Assembly: GCA_016903695.1 (NCBI GenBank)
Contig: JADQBB010000001.1
Span: forward strand, 62,001 to 126,000
DNA length: 64,000 nt
Source of the DNA: Chlorogloea purpurea SAG 13.99
Lineage (GTDB): Bacteria; Cyanobacteriota; Cyanobacteriia; Cyanobacteriales; Microcystaceae
Direction of reading: 5' to 3'
Shown here: positions 45,065 through 53,678 of the stretch, piece after piece
Position numbering within the stretch: the first letter of the stretch is position 1
Layout: each line of letters begins with the position of its first letter
The notes under the pieces: model-generated
What the model was told of the DNA's origin: nothing
What the model saw: only the letters and a program-made list of their open reading frames with translations
Databases searched by the model: none
Translations under genes and position numbers: made by a program

Positions 45065-47104
45065 CTAACTCGATCCTTTTAAACGAGCGGTATAAGCTCC
45101 TATCGCATTAGTTTTAGCTTTAGAGAATGGACTCCCCGATAGAGATTGAAAAACCTTCTCAATCTCTATATTGACTGAGGCGGCGGCTTGATAAATACAC
45201 TCGCTCAGGCGGTTATAACTCCATTGATGTACCGAGGAACGGTATTGTTGAGCGTACTTCTTTTGCCCTTCCTTGTAACCCAGGATTTTTTGTTGGGCCC
45301 TAGCTCGAACTTCACTTTCAATAATTTCTCTCATCCTTTCTAGATTGGGGACGGCGATGCTATGGGCGCAAAAATCAACGGCGAGTTTCACAATCGCTTT
45401 AGCTATGAGATGATCGACGTATAAGCCTAATTCTGACTCTCCATATTGATTGGGTGCATCTTTTTTTTGAGCCTTGTGGCGTTGATGGGATAGTGCCTGT
45501 TTCTGTCGGCGTTGGCGTTGCAATAGCCTGTAATTCTTGCCTAATAACTGTCTAAGACTACGCTCGGTTATCACTTCACCCGTTATTACATTTACTATAG
45601 CGACCGTAGCGGGTTGGTCTAACCCCATCGACACACCAGCGATAATATCGGGATTGCCTTTATATACTGGTTTTTGAGGGCGGGGAGGACAGAGTTCCAT
45701 ATTCTTTAAAGTAGTTTCATTCCGCTTGATGGCTTCGCTAAAGTTTTTTCGGGTTTTATCAAAATCTCCTTTTTCCACAAATTTCGCAATATATCCCTCT
45801 GCAATCGTTTTCCAAATGCTGAAATAAATAGAAAGCGAACGGGAACGGAAGAAAATGGGAAAAGTCATCTCTGGTTTCATCTTTACTAGATTGATTTCTA
45901 GTTGAGCAACTTTTTCCTGCCGAACTTGCTCTGTTCCCTCTTTCGTTCCCAAACGAGTATCGATCGAGCATTGGAGATAAAGATGATTAACTAACCAAGG
46001 CTCTCCTTTCCCCTCGCCTGAACGCCAGAGTAAACGAGCCGACCTTAATGCGAACAGCCCCATAGATAATTGTCCTCCGCTATCGAGCCATAATTGATAA
46101 TCTTCGTAAAAACGATTGAACCAGGGCAACTGCCTCTCATCACATCGAATCTCAAAATTTGGCTCTAGACCGAGTGCTTTTAAACTCTCTACTAAGCCAT
46201 TAAAACGTACTTGTAATTTTTTACCATCCTTTTTTGACCAGGTAAGATCACTGTTACTTTCGTAAAGAATAGGATAAGGTATTTTATGAGCTTTTTTTAA
46301 TAACTTGGCTCGCCATACCGAAATTTCTATGTCATCTTTAGGAATGTTTTCTCTCACCGTGGTTAAAATCTCTAACCATTGTTGTCCAGTTAAATCTCGT
46401 CCTATCGGAAAACGATTTTCTAGCTGTTTTTGTAAACGTTCAATCTCTATCTCTTTCCGTCGCCTCCTTTGGTTATAGCGTTGGAGATCTTCGTCTTCCT
46501 CCGTTATCTCACAGTTATTTTTTAGTAAATACGCCAAAGCACAACTACGTAGCTCATCCTGTTCATCGTTGTAGGCTTGGAACAAACGATCGAATAAAGA
46601 TACTGATTCCTGTTTGTTTTTTTTATCCTTTTTCCTTGTTGATTTTTTAGGGGAATTATCCGTATCTTCCTGTTGCATCGCTTGAAGAATCTGCCAGGCA
46701 GCGGAACGAATTTCTTCTATCGAGCGTTGACATTGTTCCTCTAGCTCTCGATCGTTTTTTAGCATTTTTAGCCATCGTTGTTTGCCCTCAAGCTTTTTTT
46801 GTAGCGATTGTTGAATTTCAAACCACGATTTCAGCATATAGTCAACCAGAAACATCGTAGATGTATAAAACCTGCCAGGTTGACCGCTGTAAGCTTCCTG
46901 CTTTTTCAAATCGTCGCAAATGCTATTCATCGCTTTCTTGGGAATTGAACCGGCTTTGAACCATTCCTCAAAATCGGGGTGTTGATTGATACGAGAGAGA
47001 AGTTCATTGATCAGAGGGGTATTTTTACCTGCCATCATTTCCCATAAATAACGCAGAGTACCCGTTTGAGCGTGTAGGCGGCACTCGATGGTTTTCGTGG
47101 TCAT
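45065..47104 (-). CDS. cas12k: Cas12k, nuclease-inactive CAST effector
   Basis: A 679-residue type V-K effector that, with tracrRNA and crRNA, binds target DNA and recruits TniQ-TnsC-TnsB. The C-terminal RuvC-like region begins IIAGVSMGLDQPATVAIVNV (about 490-510): the usual D-x-G of an active RuvC is replaced by GVSMGL, consistent with loss of cleavage. Later blocks are RLLQRQRRQKQALSHQRHKAQ, HSIAVPNLERMREIIESEV and SVHQWSYNRLSECIYQAA. It is about 40 residues longer than ShCas12k; a lysine-rich insert (PKKSTRKKDKKNKQE, about 152-166) accounts for part of this. Order cas12k - tracrRNA - array is that of ShCAST. Confidence 0.96.
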   Translation of the reverse strand: MTTKTIECRLHAQTGTLRYLWEMMAGKNTPLINELLSRINQHPDFEEWFKAGSIPKKAMNSICDDLKKQEAYSGQPGRFYTSTMFLVDYMLKSWFEIQQSLQKKLEGKQRWLKMLKNDRELEEQCQRSIEEIRSAAWQILQAMQQEDTDNSPKKSTRKKDKKNKQESVSLFDRLFQAYNDEQDELRSCALAYLLKNNCEITEEDEDLQRYNQRRRRKEIEIERLQKQLENRFPIGRDLTGQQWLEILTTVRENIPKDDIEISVWRAKLLKKAHKIPYPILYESNSDLTWSKKDGKKLQVRFNGLVESLKALGLEPNFEIRCDERQLPWFNRFYEDYQLWLDSGGQLSMGLFALRSARLLWRSGEGKGEPWLVNHLYLQCSIDTRLGTKEGTEQVRQEKVAQLEINLVKMKPEMTFPIFFRSRSLSIYFSIWKTIAEGYIAKFVEKGDFDKTRKNFSEAIKRNETTLKNMELCPPRPQKPVYKGNPDIIAGVSMGLDQPATVAIVNVITGEVITERSLRQLLGKNYRLLQRQRRQKQALSHQRHKAQKKDAPNQYGESELGLYVDHLIAKAIVKLAVDFCAHSIAVPNLERMREIIESEVRARAQQKILGYKEGQKKYAQQYRSSVHQWSYNRLSECIYQAAASVNIEIEKVFQSLSGSPFSKAKTNAIGAYTARLKGSS

Positions 47105-47133
47105 TGAGAACGTGGGAATTAAAGAACTCTAGT

Positions 47134-47168
47134 ATTATAGCAACTAATTAGTAACTGATTAGTAACTG
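47134..47168 (-). promoter_or_regulatory. cas12k promoter with tandem 11-bp operator repeats
   Basis: TATAAT on the minus strand (47139-47134) is a -10 element for cas12k. Over the -35 region lies the perfect tandem repeat ATTAGTAACTG (47147-47157 and 47158-47168). Tandem repeats at one helical turn are typical operators of ribbon-helix-helix repressors, and such a gene is divergent here. Confidence 0.7.
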
Positions 47169-47249
47169 CCAGAAATAAATGTGTAACGATTTATCAACAT
47201 TCTTAGCCGATAAATTGTAGGATGTTATCTGAGAGTAGAGAGAAACGTC

Positions 47250-47426
47250 GTGAGTAAGAGAGTTTACATAACACTGCCTGATAAAGTGTACGAGGCATTA
47301 CAACAATTGGCTGTTGGTCAGGGTCGTCCTGTAGCAAATTTAGCGGCGTATTTAGTGGAAAGGGCGGTGGAACAGGCTCAAAGTCAGGATAAAGACCCCG
47401 AAGGGAAAATACAGCCAAAAATTTAA
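47250..47426 (+). CDS. Ribbon-helix-helix (Arc/CopG-like) regulator of the CAST
   Basis: A 58-residue protein with a GTG start. The N-terminus KRVYITLPDKVYEALQQLA is a ribbon-helix-helix strand plus first helix, followed by the turn GQGRPVANLAAYLVERAVEQ as second helix; the tail is charged. It is divergent from cas12k, with a tandem 11-bp repeat between them. Type V-K CASTs are known to carry a small regulator at this spot: MerR-type CvkR in some and Arc-like proteins in others. Repression of cas12k is inferred from position and operator. The antisense open frame over the same bases is a shadow. Confidence 0.8.
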   Translation: MSKRVYITLPDKVYEALQQLAVGQGRPVANLAAYLVERAVEQAQSQDKDPEGKIQPKI

Positions 47427-47550
47427 TCGAGTTCAGCTTTGTTTAATGGGTATGATACAAATAGCTCAAAAACAAAAACTCTAAAAAATAGGTAGTTAAG
47501 CGAATGATTTTTTGGCACTTTGTAACGCTCAGTAGAATCGCAGAAAGCAC

Positions 47551-49905
47551 ATGGGATTAGGAGAAGCAGACACCAGAGCGAAGTTAATCGACCCTATCTT
47601 GCATAAAAAAGGATGGACGGAAGATCATATCAAACGGGAAGAAACCCCCGGCTCTATTTCAATCATCGATGGGGAAGCCTTTAAGGAATCTAAAGGACGT
47701 ATCGACTACACGCTCCGTCTTGTGTTGAGTCCCGATACTCAGCCCCTAGCTGTTGCCTTGATAGAAGCAAAAAAAGAAGAATTACCACCCACTGACGGTT
47801 TAGAACAGGTCAAAGGTTACGCTAAAGGGTTAAATGTTCCTTTCGTCTATTCCAGTAATGGTCATCTGTTCGTCGAGTATGATTACAGCACCGGACTGAC
47901 CTCGAAACCGGCTCCTTTAAGTCAATTTCCTACGCCAGAAGAACTGAAATCAAGATATGAACAGTATGTTGGATTTAGTTTAGATAGCTTGGTGGCGAAG
48001 CCTTTACTGACTCGTTACAAAGGTGGGGAAGCTACAAGACGATACTATCAAGATGCGGCTATTAGAGCAGCCCTAGAAAAAATTGCCCGCTGTCAAGTGG
48101 AAAATTTACCGCAACGAGTGTTACTCACTCTGGCAACGGGCGCGGGAAAAACCTTTATCGCCTGTAACTTATTACGAAAGATAGCGGATGCGGGGCAACT
48201 CAGACGAGCTTTATTCATCTGTGATAGGGACGAACTGAGAACTCAAGCGGCGGCGGCTTTACAAATTATGTTCGGTTCGGATGCTCAAATCGTGGAGAAG
48301 GGCAACCCTCGCAAAAATGCCCGTCTCATCATTACTACCTATCAAAGCTTGGATGTGGATACCGAGGATGCTAGTGCCAATTTCCTAACGACTCATTACC
48401 CTGAAAACTATTTCAGCCATATTATCATCGATGAGTGCCATCGTTCAGCCTGGGGTAAGTGGTCACAGGTACTCACCCGTAACCCCCAAGCGGTGCAGAT
48501 TGGTTTAACTGCTACTCCGAGAGAATTAGAGGTTACGGAAGACTCACCGGAAGCGAGGGCAGATGCTCAAATTACCGCTGATAATATTGCCTATTTTGGT
48601 GAACCTGTTTATGAGTACGATATTGGGCAGGGCATAGAAGATGGTTATCTGGCGGCTTGCGAGATTATTAAAAGCCAAGTGAATATCGATGATACCGGTA
48701 TTACGATCGATGATATTATTTCCCGCAATCCGATCGATGCTATGACGGGACAGCCGATACCCGCCGAAGAAATCAGGGAACTTTACGAAAACACAAGTTA
48801 CGAGCGGCGTATCGTACTACCCGATCGAATAACCGTCATGTGTCAGGATTTGTTCGATCATCTTCTCGCTACGGGAGGCCCGGAACAAAAAACTGTCATT
48901 TTCTGCGTTACCGATCGTCATGCTGATAGTGTAGCGATTGAAATGAACAATCTCTATGCTCGATGGTGTGCGGACAATGGGGTAAAGGTTGTCAGCCCCT
49001 ATGCTTTTAAATGTACCGCTAAATCTTCTGGCAATGATTTTCTGCCCGATTTAAGGGCGAGTACCCGTTCTCACTTCATCGCCACAACCGTTGATCTATT
49101 AACCACCGGCGTTGATGTACCATCGATACAGAATATCGTTTTCTTCAAGTACGTTAATTCTCCTATTAGTTTCTATCAGATGGTGGGGCGGGGAACCAGA
49201 TTGGATGTGACGACTAATAAGCTAATGTTTCGGGTGTACGATTATACCGATGCGACACGGTTATTCGGGGAATCTTTTATCAGTAGGCTCTCACCCAAAA
49301 AAGAATCAACGGGCGAGAGATCGGAACAGCCCAGAGAGCGTATAATCTCTGTAGAAGGCTTTGATATAGCCATAATTCCGGCAGGGCGATATATTGTCAC
49401 GCGAGTAGATGGTAATACTCAGCCAGTGACGGTAGAAGCTTATCGGGAACAGTTAGCCGAAAAATTGGTGGCTCAGGTAACGAATATCGGCGAGTTTCGA
49501 GATATGTGGGTAAATCCAGAAGAAAGGCGGCGTTTACTCGCATTGTTGCCCGATGGAGGACGTTCGGCATCTATCATCCGCACCTTAGATGAATTGGAGG
49601 ATTGTGATTTGTTCGATGTGTTGGCAGAGTTAGGCTATGGATTGAACCGTCTCACTCGTAGGGAGAGGGCGGAAGCATTCGCCTACAAGCAGGTTGATTG
49701 GTTGGAGACAATGCCAGAAGGAACAGCGGCAACGGTAAAAGCTATAGCGAATCAGTTTACTAGAGCAGGGACAGAAGGATTAGAGAATAAGCTGATTTTC
49801 CAAATGCCAGAGGTGAAAAATGCTGGAGGTTTAGAGGCTTTGAAGATTTTGGGTAAGCCATTTGAAGTGCTTATGGCAACTAAGGTCAGATTGTTTGCGG
49901 CTTAG
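47551..49905 (+). CDS. hsdR: Type I restriction enzyme R subunit
   Basis: A 784-residue DNA translocase-nuclease of the EcoEI-like class. The N-terminal nuclease has D and E-x-K in GRIDYTLRL and VALIEAKKEE (about 50-75). SF2 helicase motifs are Walker A LATGAGKT (about 194-201), IIDECHRS (about 291-298), GLTATPRE, VIFCVTDR and QMVGRGTRLD (about 546-555). The C-terminal helical domain contacts the methylase. First gene of the CAST cargo operon; hsdS follows after 10 bp. It cuts DNA lacking the host methylation, at a distance from the HsdS site. Confidence 0.94.
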   Translation: MGLGEADTRAKLIDPILHKKGWTEDHIKREETPGSISIIDGEAFKESKGRIDYTLRLVLSPDTQPLAVALIEAKKEELPPTDGLEQVKGYAKGLNVPFVYSSNGHLFVEYDYSTGLTSKPAPLSQFPTPEELKSRYEQYVGFSLDSLVAKPLLTRYKGGEATRRYYQDAAIRAALEKIARCQVENLPQRVLLTLATGAGKTFIACNLLRKIADAGQLRRALFICDRDELRTQAAAALQIMFGSDAQIVEKGNPRKNARLIITTYQSLDVDTEDASANFLTTHYPENYFSHIIIDECHRSAWGKWSQVLTRNPQAVQIGLTATPRELEVTEDSPEARADAQITADNIAYFGEPVYEYDIGQGIEDGYLAACEIIKSQVNIDDTGITIDDIISRNPIDAMTGQPIPAEEIRELYENTSYERRIVLPDRITVMCQDLFDHLLATGGPEQKTVIFCVTDRHADSVAIEMNNLYARWCADNGVKVVSPYAFKCTAKSSGNDFLPDLRASTRSHFIATTVDLLTTGVDVPSIQNIVFFKYVNSPISFYQMVGRGTRLDVTTNKLMFRVYDYTDATRLFGESFISRLSPKKESTGERSEQPRERIISVEGFDIAIIPAGRYIVTRVDGNTQPVTVEAYREQLAEKLVAQVTNIGEFRDMWVNPEERRRLLALLPDGGRSASIIRTLDELEDCDLFDVLAELGYGLNRLTRRERAEAFAYKQVDWLETMPEGTAATVKAIANQFTRAGTEGLENKLIFQMPEVKNAGGLEALKILGKPFEVLMATKVRLFAA

Positions 49906-49915
49906 GGAGTAAAAA

Positions 49916-51145
49916 ATGAGTCAGAAAAATGAGAAACAGTTGCCGGACGGTTGGCGGTGGGTAAAGTTGGGGGATGTGTGTGATATTGTCAATGGAACAA
50001 CACCTAAATCAGAAATTCAAGAATACTGGAATGGGGATATTATTTGGATAACCCCTACTGATTTGGGGAAGCTAGAACACAAACATATTTTTACATCGTT
50101 AAGAAAAATTACACAGCAAGGCTATCAAAGCTGCCGCCTCGAATTAGTTCCTATAAATACGGTAGTTTTGTCTACTAGGGCACCTATCGGTCATTTAGGA
50201 ATTGCAAAACAAAGTTTGTGTACAAATCAAGGATGTAAAAGTTTTATAGCTAATAGCAGTTTACATTATGAATACCTGTATTTAGTTCTTAAAAATTCAG
50301 TAAGAGCCTTTCAAGATTTAGGTAGCGGAACAACTTTTAAAGAGATTTCAAAAGGTCAACTAGAAGCTTTTAAAATTCTTCTTCCGCCACTCTCCGAACA
50401 AAAGCGAATAGCCGCTATCCTCAACGAACAATTAGAAGCAGTAGAAAAAGCAACAAAAGCTTCAGAAGAACAGTTAAAGACGGCTAATATATTATCTGCT
50501 ACTTATCTACGGCAGGTTTTTGAGAGCGAAGAGTCTAAAAATTGGGAGAGAATGCGGCTGGGGGATGTAGCTTCACTTATTCAAAATGGAATTTATAAAC
50601 CAGCAGAATATTATGGTACTGGTCATACATTTTTAAGAATGTATAATATCCAAAATTCCTCTTGGGATTTAAATTTAGATGAACTTGCAAAAGTTGAAAT
50701 CAATCAAAATGAAATACAGCAGTATTCATTGAAAAAAGGTGATCTTTTAGTTAGCCGAGTAAACAGTTTTGAGTTAGTTGGAAAATGTGCATGGGTTGAT
50801 GAACAAGCTGAAAATAGCGTTTTTGAAAATATGTTAATCCGAATTCGCTTAAATAGTACAGTGAATTCTTTATTTATGGCTCAACAAATGAATAGTTCAA
50901 TCTCTCGCAAAGCTATTCAATCTGTTGCTAAACGTGCGATAGGGCAAGCATCGATAAATTCCACTGATTTACGTAATCTTAACATTTTCTTACCCCCACC
51001 TTCAAAACAATCAGAGATTGCCATGACTTTAAATGAACAAATGCAACAAGTAAAACATTTAAAACTAACCTTACAAGGGCAACTTGATGCTATTAATAAA
51101 CTGCCATCCACGTTACTAGAACGTGCTTTTAATGGAGGATTATAA
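49916..51145 (+). CDS. hsdS: Type I restriction enzyme specificity subunit
   Basis: A 409-residue HsdS with two target-recognition domains. TRD1 begins LPDGWRWVKLGDVCDIVNGTTP and ends with LPPLSEQKRIAAILNEQLEAVEKA, the first conserved coiled-coil. TRD2 begins WERMRLGDVASLIQNGIYKP and ends with LPPPSKQSEIAMTLNEQMQQVKHL, the second. It determines the bipartite DNA site for both methylation and cutting; the site itself cannot be derived by eye. The stop overlaps the next gene (TAATG). TRD2 DNA is more AT-rich than the rest, suggesting domain exchange. Confidence 0.94.
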   Translation: MSQKNEKQLPDGWRWVKLGDVCDIVNGTTPKSEIQEYWNGDIIWITPTDLGKLEHKHIFTSLRKITQQGYQSCRLELVPINTVVLSTRAPIGHLGIAKQSLCTNQGCKSFIANSSLHYEYLYLVLKNSVRAFQDLGSGTTFKEISKGQLEAFKILLPPLSEQKRIAAILNEQLEAVEKATKASEEQLKTANILSATYLRQVFESEESKNWERMRLGDVASLIQNGIYKPAEYYGTGHTFLRMYNIQNSSWDLNLDELAKVEINQNEIQQYSLKKGDLLVSRVNSFELVGKCAWVDEQAENSVFENMLIRIRLNSTVNSLFMAQQMNSSISRKAIQSVAKRAIGQASINSTDLRNLNIFLPPPSKQSEIAMTLNEQMQQVKHLKLTLQGQLDAINKLPSTLLERAFNGGL

Positions 51146-51612
51146 TGAAATTTATCTTAGATATAATTCAAGATTATAAATTTTTATTAGGGCTAGGTTT
51201 ATCTGTTCCTCTGGCGATTTTAGCTAATTTACTCACTCCTAAAGTTGATAAAATCTTATCAGATCATAATTCAAAATTAAAGCAAAAACGAATTAAAAAA
51301 CTTAGAGCAGAATATCAGCAAGTGAAAATTTATGTAGAAGATAAGCAGGCTTATATTGAATTTCTGTTAATTTATTTAGTCAAAGCTCTTGTCCTAGGAT
51401 TTTTAATCATTTTTTGGAGTCTGCTAATATACTCTTTGCCCATTGGCAGTTTATATGCTAATTTTTTCTCTCGTCTATTTATACTGTTTGGCTCAATTAT
51501 TATTGTTAATTTAGGATTAAAAACTCTTGATACTTACCAAAATGTAAAAGCTTTTAAAGATTACCAAATTAGCCTAAGCAGTATTTTAGAAGACAAGGAG
51601 AGAATTAATTAA
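51145..51612 (+). CDS. Membrane protein of unknown function inside the hsd operon
   Basis: A 155-residue protein with an N-terminal helix (LLGLGLSVPLAILANLL, about 14-30), a lysine-rich cytosolic helix (KLKQKRIKKLRAEYQQVKIYVEDK, about 43-66) and two further membrane helices (about 72-95 and 105-125). The start overlaps the hsdS stop by one base (TAATG), and hsdM begins one base after its stop, so it is translated as part of the restriction operon. No known type I subunit looks like this. It could tether the complex to the membrane or be an independent defence gene; I do not recognise a family. Confidence 0.75.
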   Translation: MKFILDIIQDYKFLLGLGLSVPLAILANLLTPKVDKILSDHNSKLKQKRIKKLRAEYQQVKIYVEDKQAYIEFLLIYLVKALVLGFLIIFWSLLIYSLPIGSLYANFFSRLFILFGSIIIVNLGLKTLDTYQNVKAFKDYQISLSSILEDKERIN

Positions 51613-53133
51613 ATGGCCTATAATAAAGGTACAAAAGGTAAAACCTTTGCAACTCAACAAGGACTTAATAGCTATATTAAGAACGTCTGCGATATTATGC
51701 GCCGTTCTAACTGCGCTGGCGCACTACAATATGTCCCCGAACTCAGTTGGATACTCTTCTTAAAAATCCTAGACGACACCGAACAGCGAGAAGCCGAAGA
51801 AGCCGAAGCAGTCGGCGATATTTTTCAAGATTCTATTTCTGAACCTTATCGCTGGCGAGATTGGGCAGCACCAAACGGCACACACCGCCTTAAACTTCAA
51901 ATGGGCCAAATGGGTCAATTTATCCCTTTCATTAATGATGAAGTTATTCCTTACCTCAAACAACTTAAAGATCCCAAAAAAAACCCTACTCCACGCCAGA
52001 AAATTATCTCTGAGGTAATGTCCAACATCGAACGGGTTCGCATCGATACCGAAGCCAACTTTCTCGATATTCTCGATAAAGTCCACGAGATGGACTACAT
52101 CGACCCGACCCATATTTTCCCTATCTCTCAAGTTTACGAAGGACTCCTCTTAAAGATGGGAGAGAAAAATAACGATGGTGGTCAGTTCTTCACTCCCCGT
52201 GAGGTAGTTCGTGCCATGATTAAAGCGATCGATCCCCAAGTGGGAGAGAAAATTTATGACCCTTGTTGTGGTACAGGTGGATTTCTAGCTCAATCCTACG
52301 AATACATCAGAGATAGTTTAAAAGATCAAATTACTCCAGAAGATTTAGATACCCTAAAACTCAAAACTTTTTACGGACGCGAGAAAGAGAACCTCATCTA
52401 TCCAATCGCCCTAGCCAACCTCGTTTTACACGGTATCGATCGACCTCACATCTGGCATGGCAACACACTTAATGGTGAAGAAACTTACGGTGAATTGTTT
52501 AAGGGCGCACCAGAGTTATTCGATATTATCTTAACTAATCCCCCCTTCGGCGGGAAAGAACACAAAACGGTTCAAGCCCAATTCGCTTACAAAACTAGCG
52601 CCACCCAAGTTCTATTCTTACAACACGTTATTAATAACCTCGCCAATGGTGGGCGTTGCGCTATTGTTTTAGATGAAGGCGTATTATTCCGAACAAACGA
52701 AAATGCTTTCGTCCAAACAAAAAGAAAATTACTCAACGACTGCGACCTTTGGTGCATTGTTAGCCTTCCCCCCGGTACTTTCATCGCCGCTGGGGGAGGA
52801 GTAAAAGCAAATATCCTCTTCTTCACCAAAGGTAAACCGACCGAGCAAATTTGGTATTACGACCTCTCAGATATTAAAGTCACTAAACGTAAACCTCTCA
52901 CTATCGCTGATTTTAATGAATTTCTCAATTTACTTCCTAGTAGAGGTGATAGCGAGAGGAGTTGGACAGTTACCCGTGAAGAAATAGAAGCTAAAAACTT
53001 TGACCTCAAAGCTGTTAACCCCAATGCTAAATTTGAAGAGGATGCTGAAACCCCCCAAGAGTTACTAGATTTTATCGAGTTAAAAGGTCAAGAGGTGGCA
53101 GCCGCCCTATCCATATTAAGACAGTGGGAGTAA
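51613..53133 (+). CDS. hsdM: Type I restriction enzyme methylase subunit
   Basis: A 506-residue N6-adenine DNA methyltransferase. The N-terminal helical domain (about 10-150) is followed by the SAM motif DPCCGTGGFLAQSYEYI (about 216-232) and catalytic NPPFGGKEH (about 309-317), plus GREKENLIYPIALANLVLHGID. It pairs with HsdS to methylate the host's sites. Its start directly follows the stop of the small membrane protein, so the operon order is R-S-membrane-M, which is unusual since M normally precedes S. Confidence 0.95.
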   Translation: MAYNKGTKGKTFATQQGLNSYIKNVCDIMRRSNCAGALQYVPELSWILFLKILDDTEQREAEEAEAVGDIFQDSISEPYRWRDWAAPNGTHRLKLQMGQMGQFIPFINDEVIPYLKQLKDPKKNPTPRQKIISEVMSNIERVRIDTEANFLDILDKVHEMDYIDPTHIFPISQVYEGLLLKMGEKNNDGGQFFTPREVVRAMIKAIDPQVGEKIYDPCCGTGGFLAQSYEYIRDSLKDQITPEDLDTLKLKTFYGREKENLIYPIALANLVLHGIDRPHIWHGNTLNGEETYGELFKGAPELFDIILTNPPFGGKEHKTVQAQFAYKTSATQVLFLQHVINNLANGGRCAIVLDEGVLFRTNENAFVQTKRKLLNDCDLWCIVSLPPGTFIAAGGGVKANILFFTKGKPTEQIWYYDLSDIKVTKRKPLTIADFNEFLNLLPSRGDSERSWTVTREEIEAKNFDLKAVNPNAKFEEDAETPQELLDFIELKGQEVAAALSILRQWE

Positions 53134-53678
53134 GCAAAATTATGATACGAAATCCTGTTAAGCTGTTCAGCATTTAATTTTTTTGCCCCAAAGCCTTGCT
53201 ACAAGGAGTTTAGCTCTCAAAACCTCCCTTTTAAATGCGTGTCAGCTTATCAAAGAGTTCTAATGGCATCAGAACCCCGGTAGAGAATTTATTCTCTTTG
53301 CAGAATTGCTCTCATCCTAGCAGCTTACTTTTCCCGCTAACTGTGAAAACGACGGCGGCATAAGGGTTTCAGGCTCGTCTTCATTTTCAATAAACCAATC
53401 TTAATGATAATGACTAACGAGAGAATAAGACTTCGAGATAGGGGGAAAGCAAGCGATCGCTAAATTAAAAAGATAACGGGAAAAGTCAGCTCCTAGCAGG
53501 CTGTCTTCCTCTTTCCTGAAACAAGCGTAAAAGACTTTAAAAGCTCAAAACTTTATAGGGCAAGGGATTTAAGGTATTTTTCCAGATCTTATTTTAATAA
53601 TATCCAGCCAATTAAAAAAAAGGGTGCTAAATTTTAATTAGCCAACTTGAATTAAAATAACCACGAAAATTTTTAGCT
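53134..53678 (+). other. Gene-free 545-bp stretch between hsdM and fic
   Basis: No reading frame of note on either strand. It holds short GC-rich patches, one HIP1 octamer (GCGATCGC at 53453-53460) and AT-rich sequence before fic. It may be a leftover of cargo exchange or hold an unrecognised structured RNA; I see no clear terminator, TnsB-type site or repeat. Confidence 0.4.

Noticed and set aside
47203-47418. Minus-strand open frame of 71 codons beside cas12k
   Set aside because: It is antisense to the ribbon-helix-helix gene, which has the protein-like composition and operator context.
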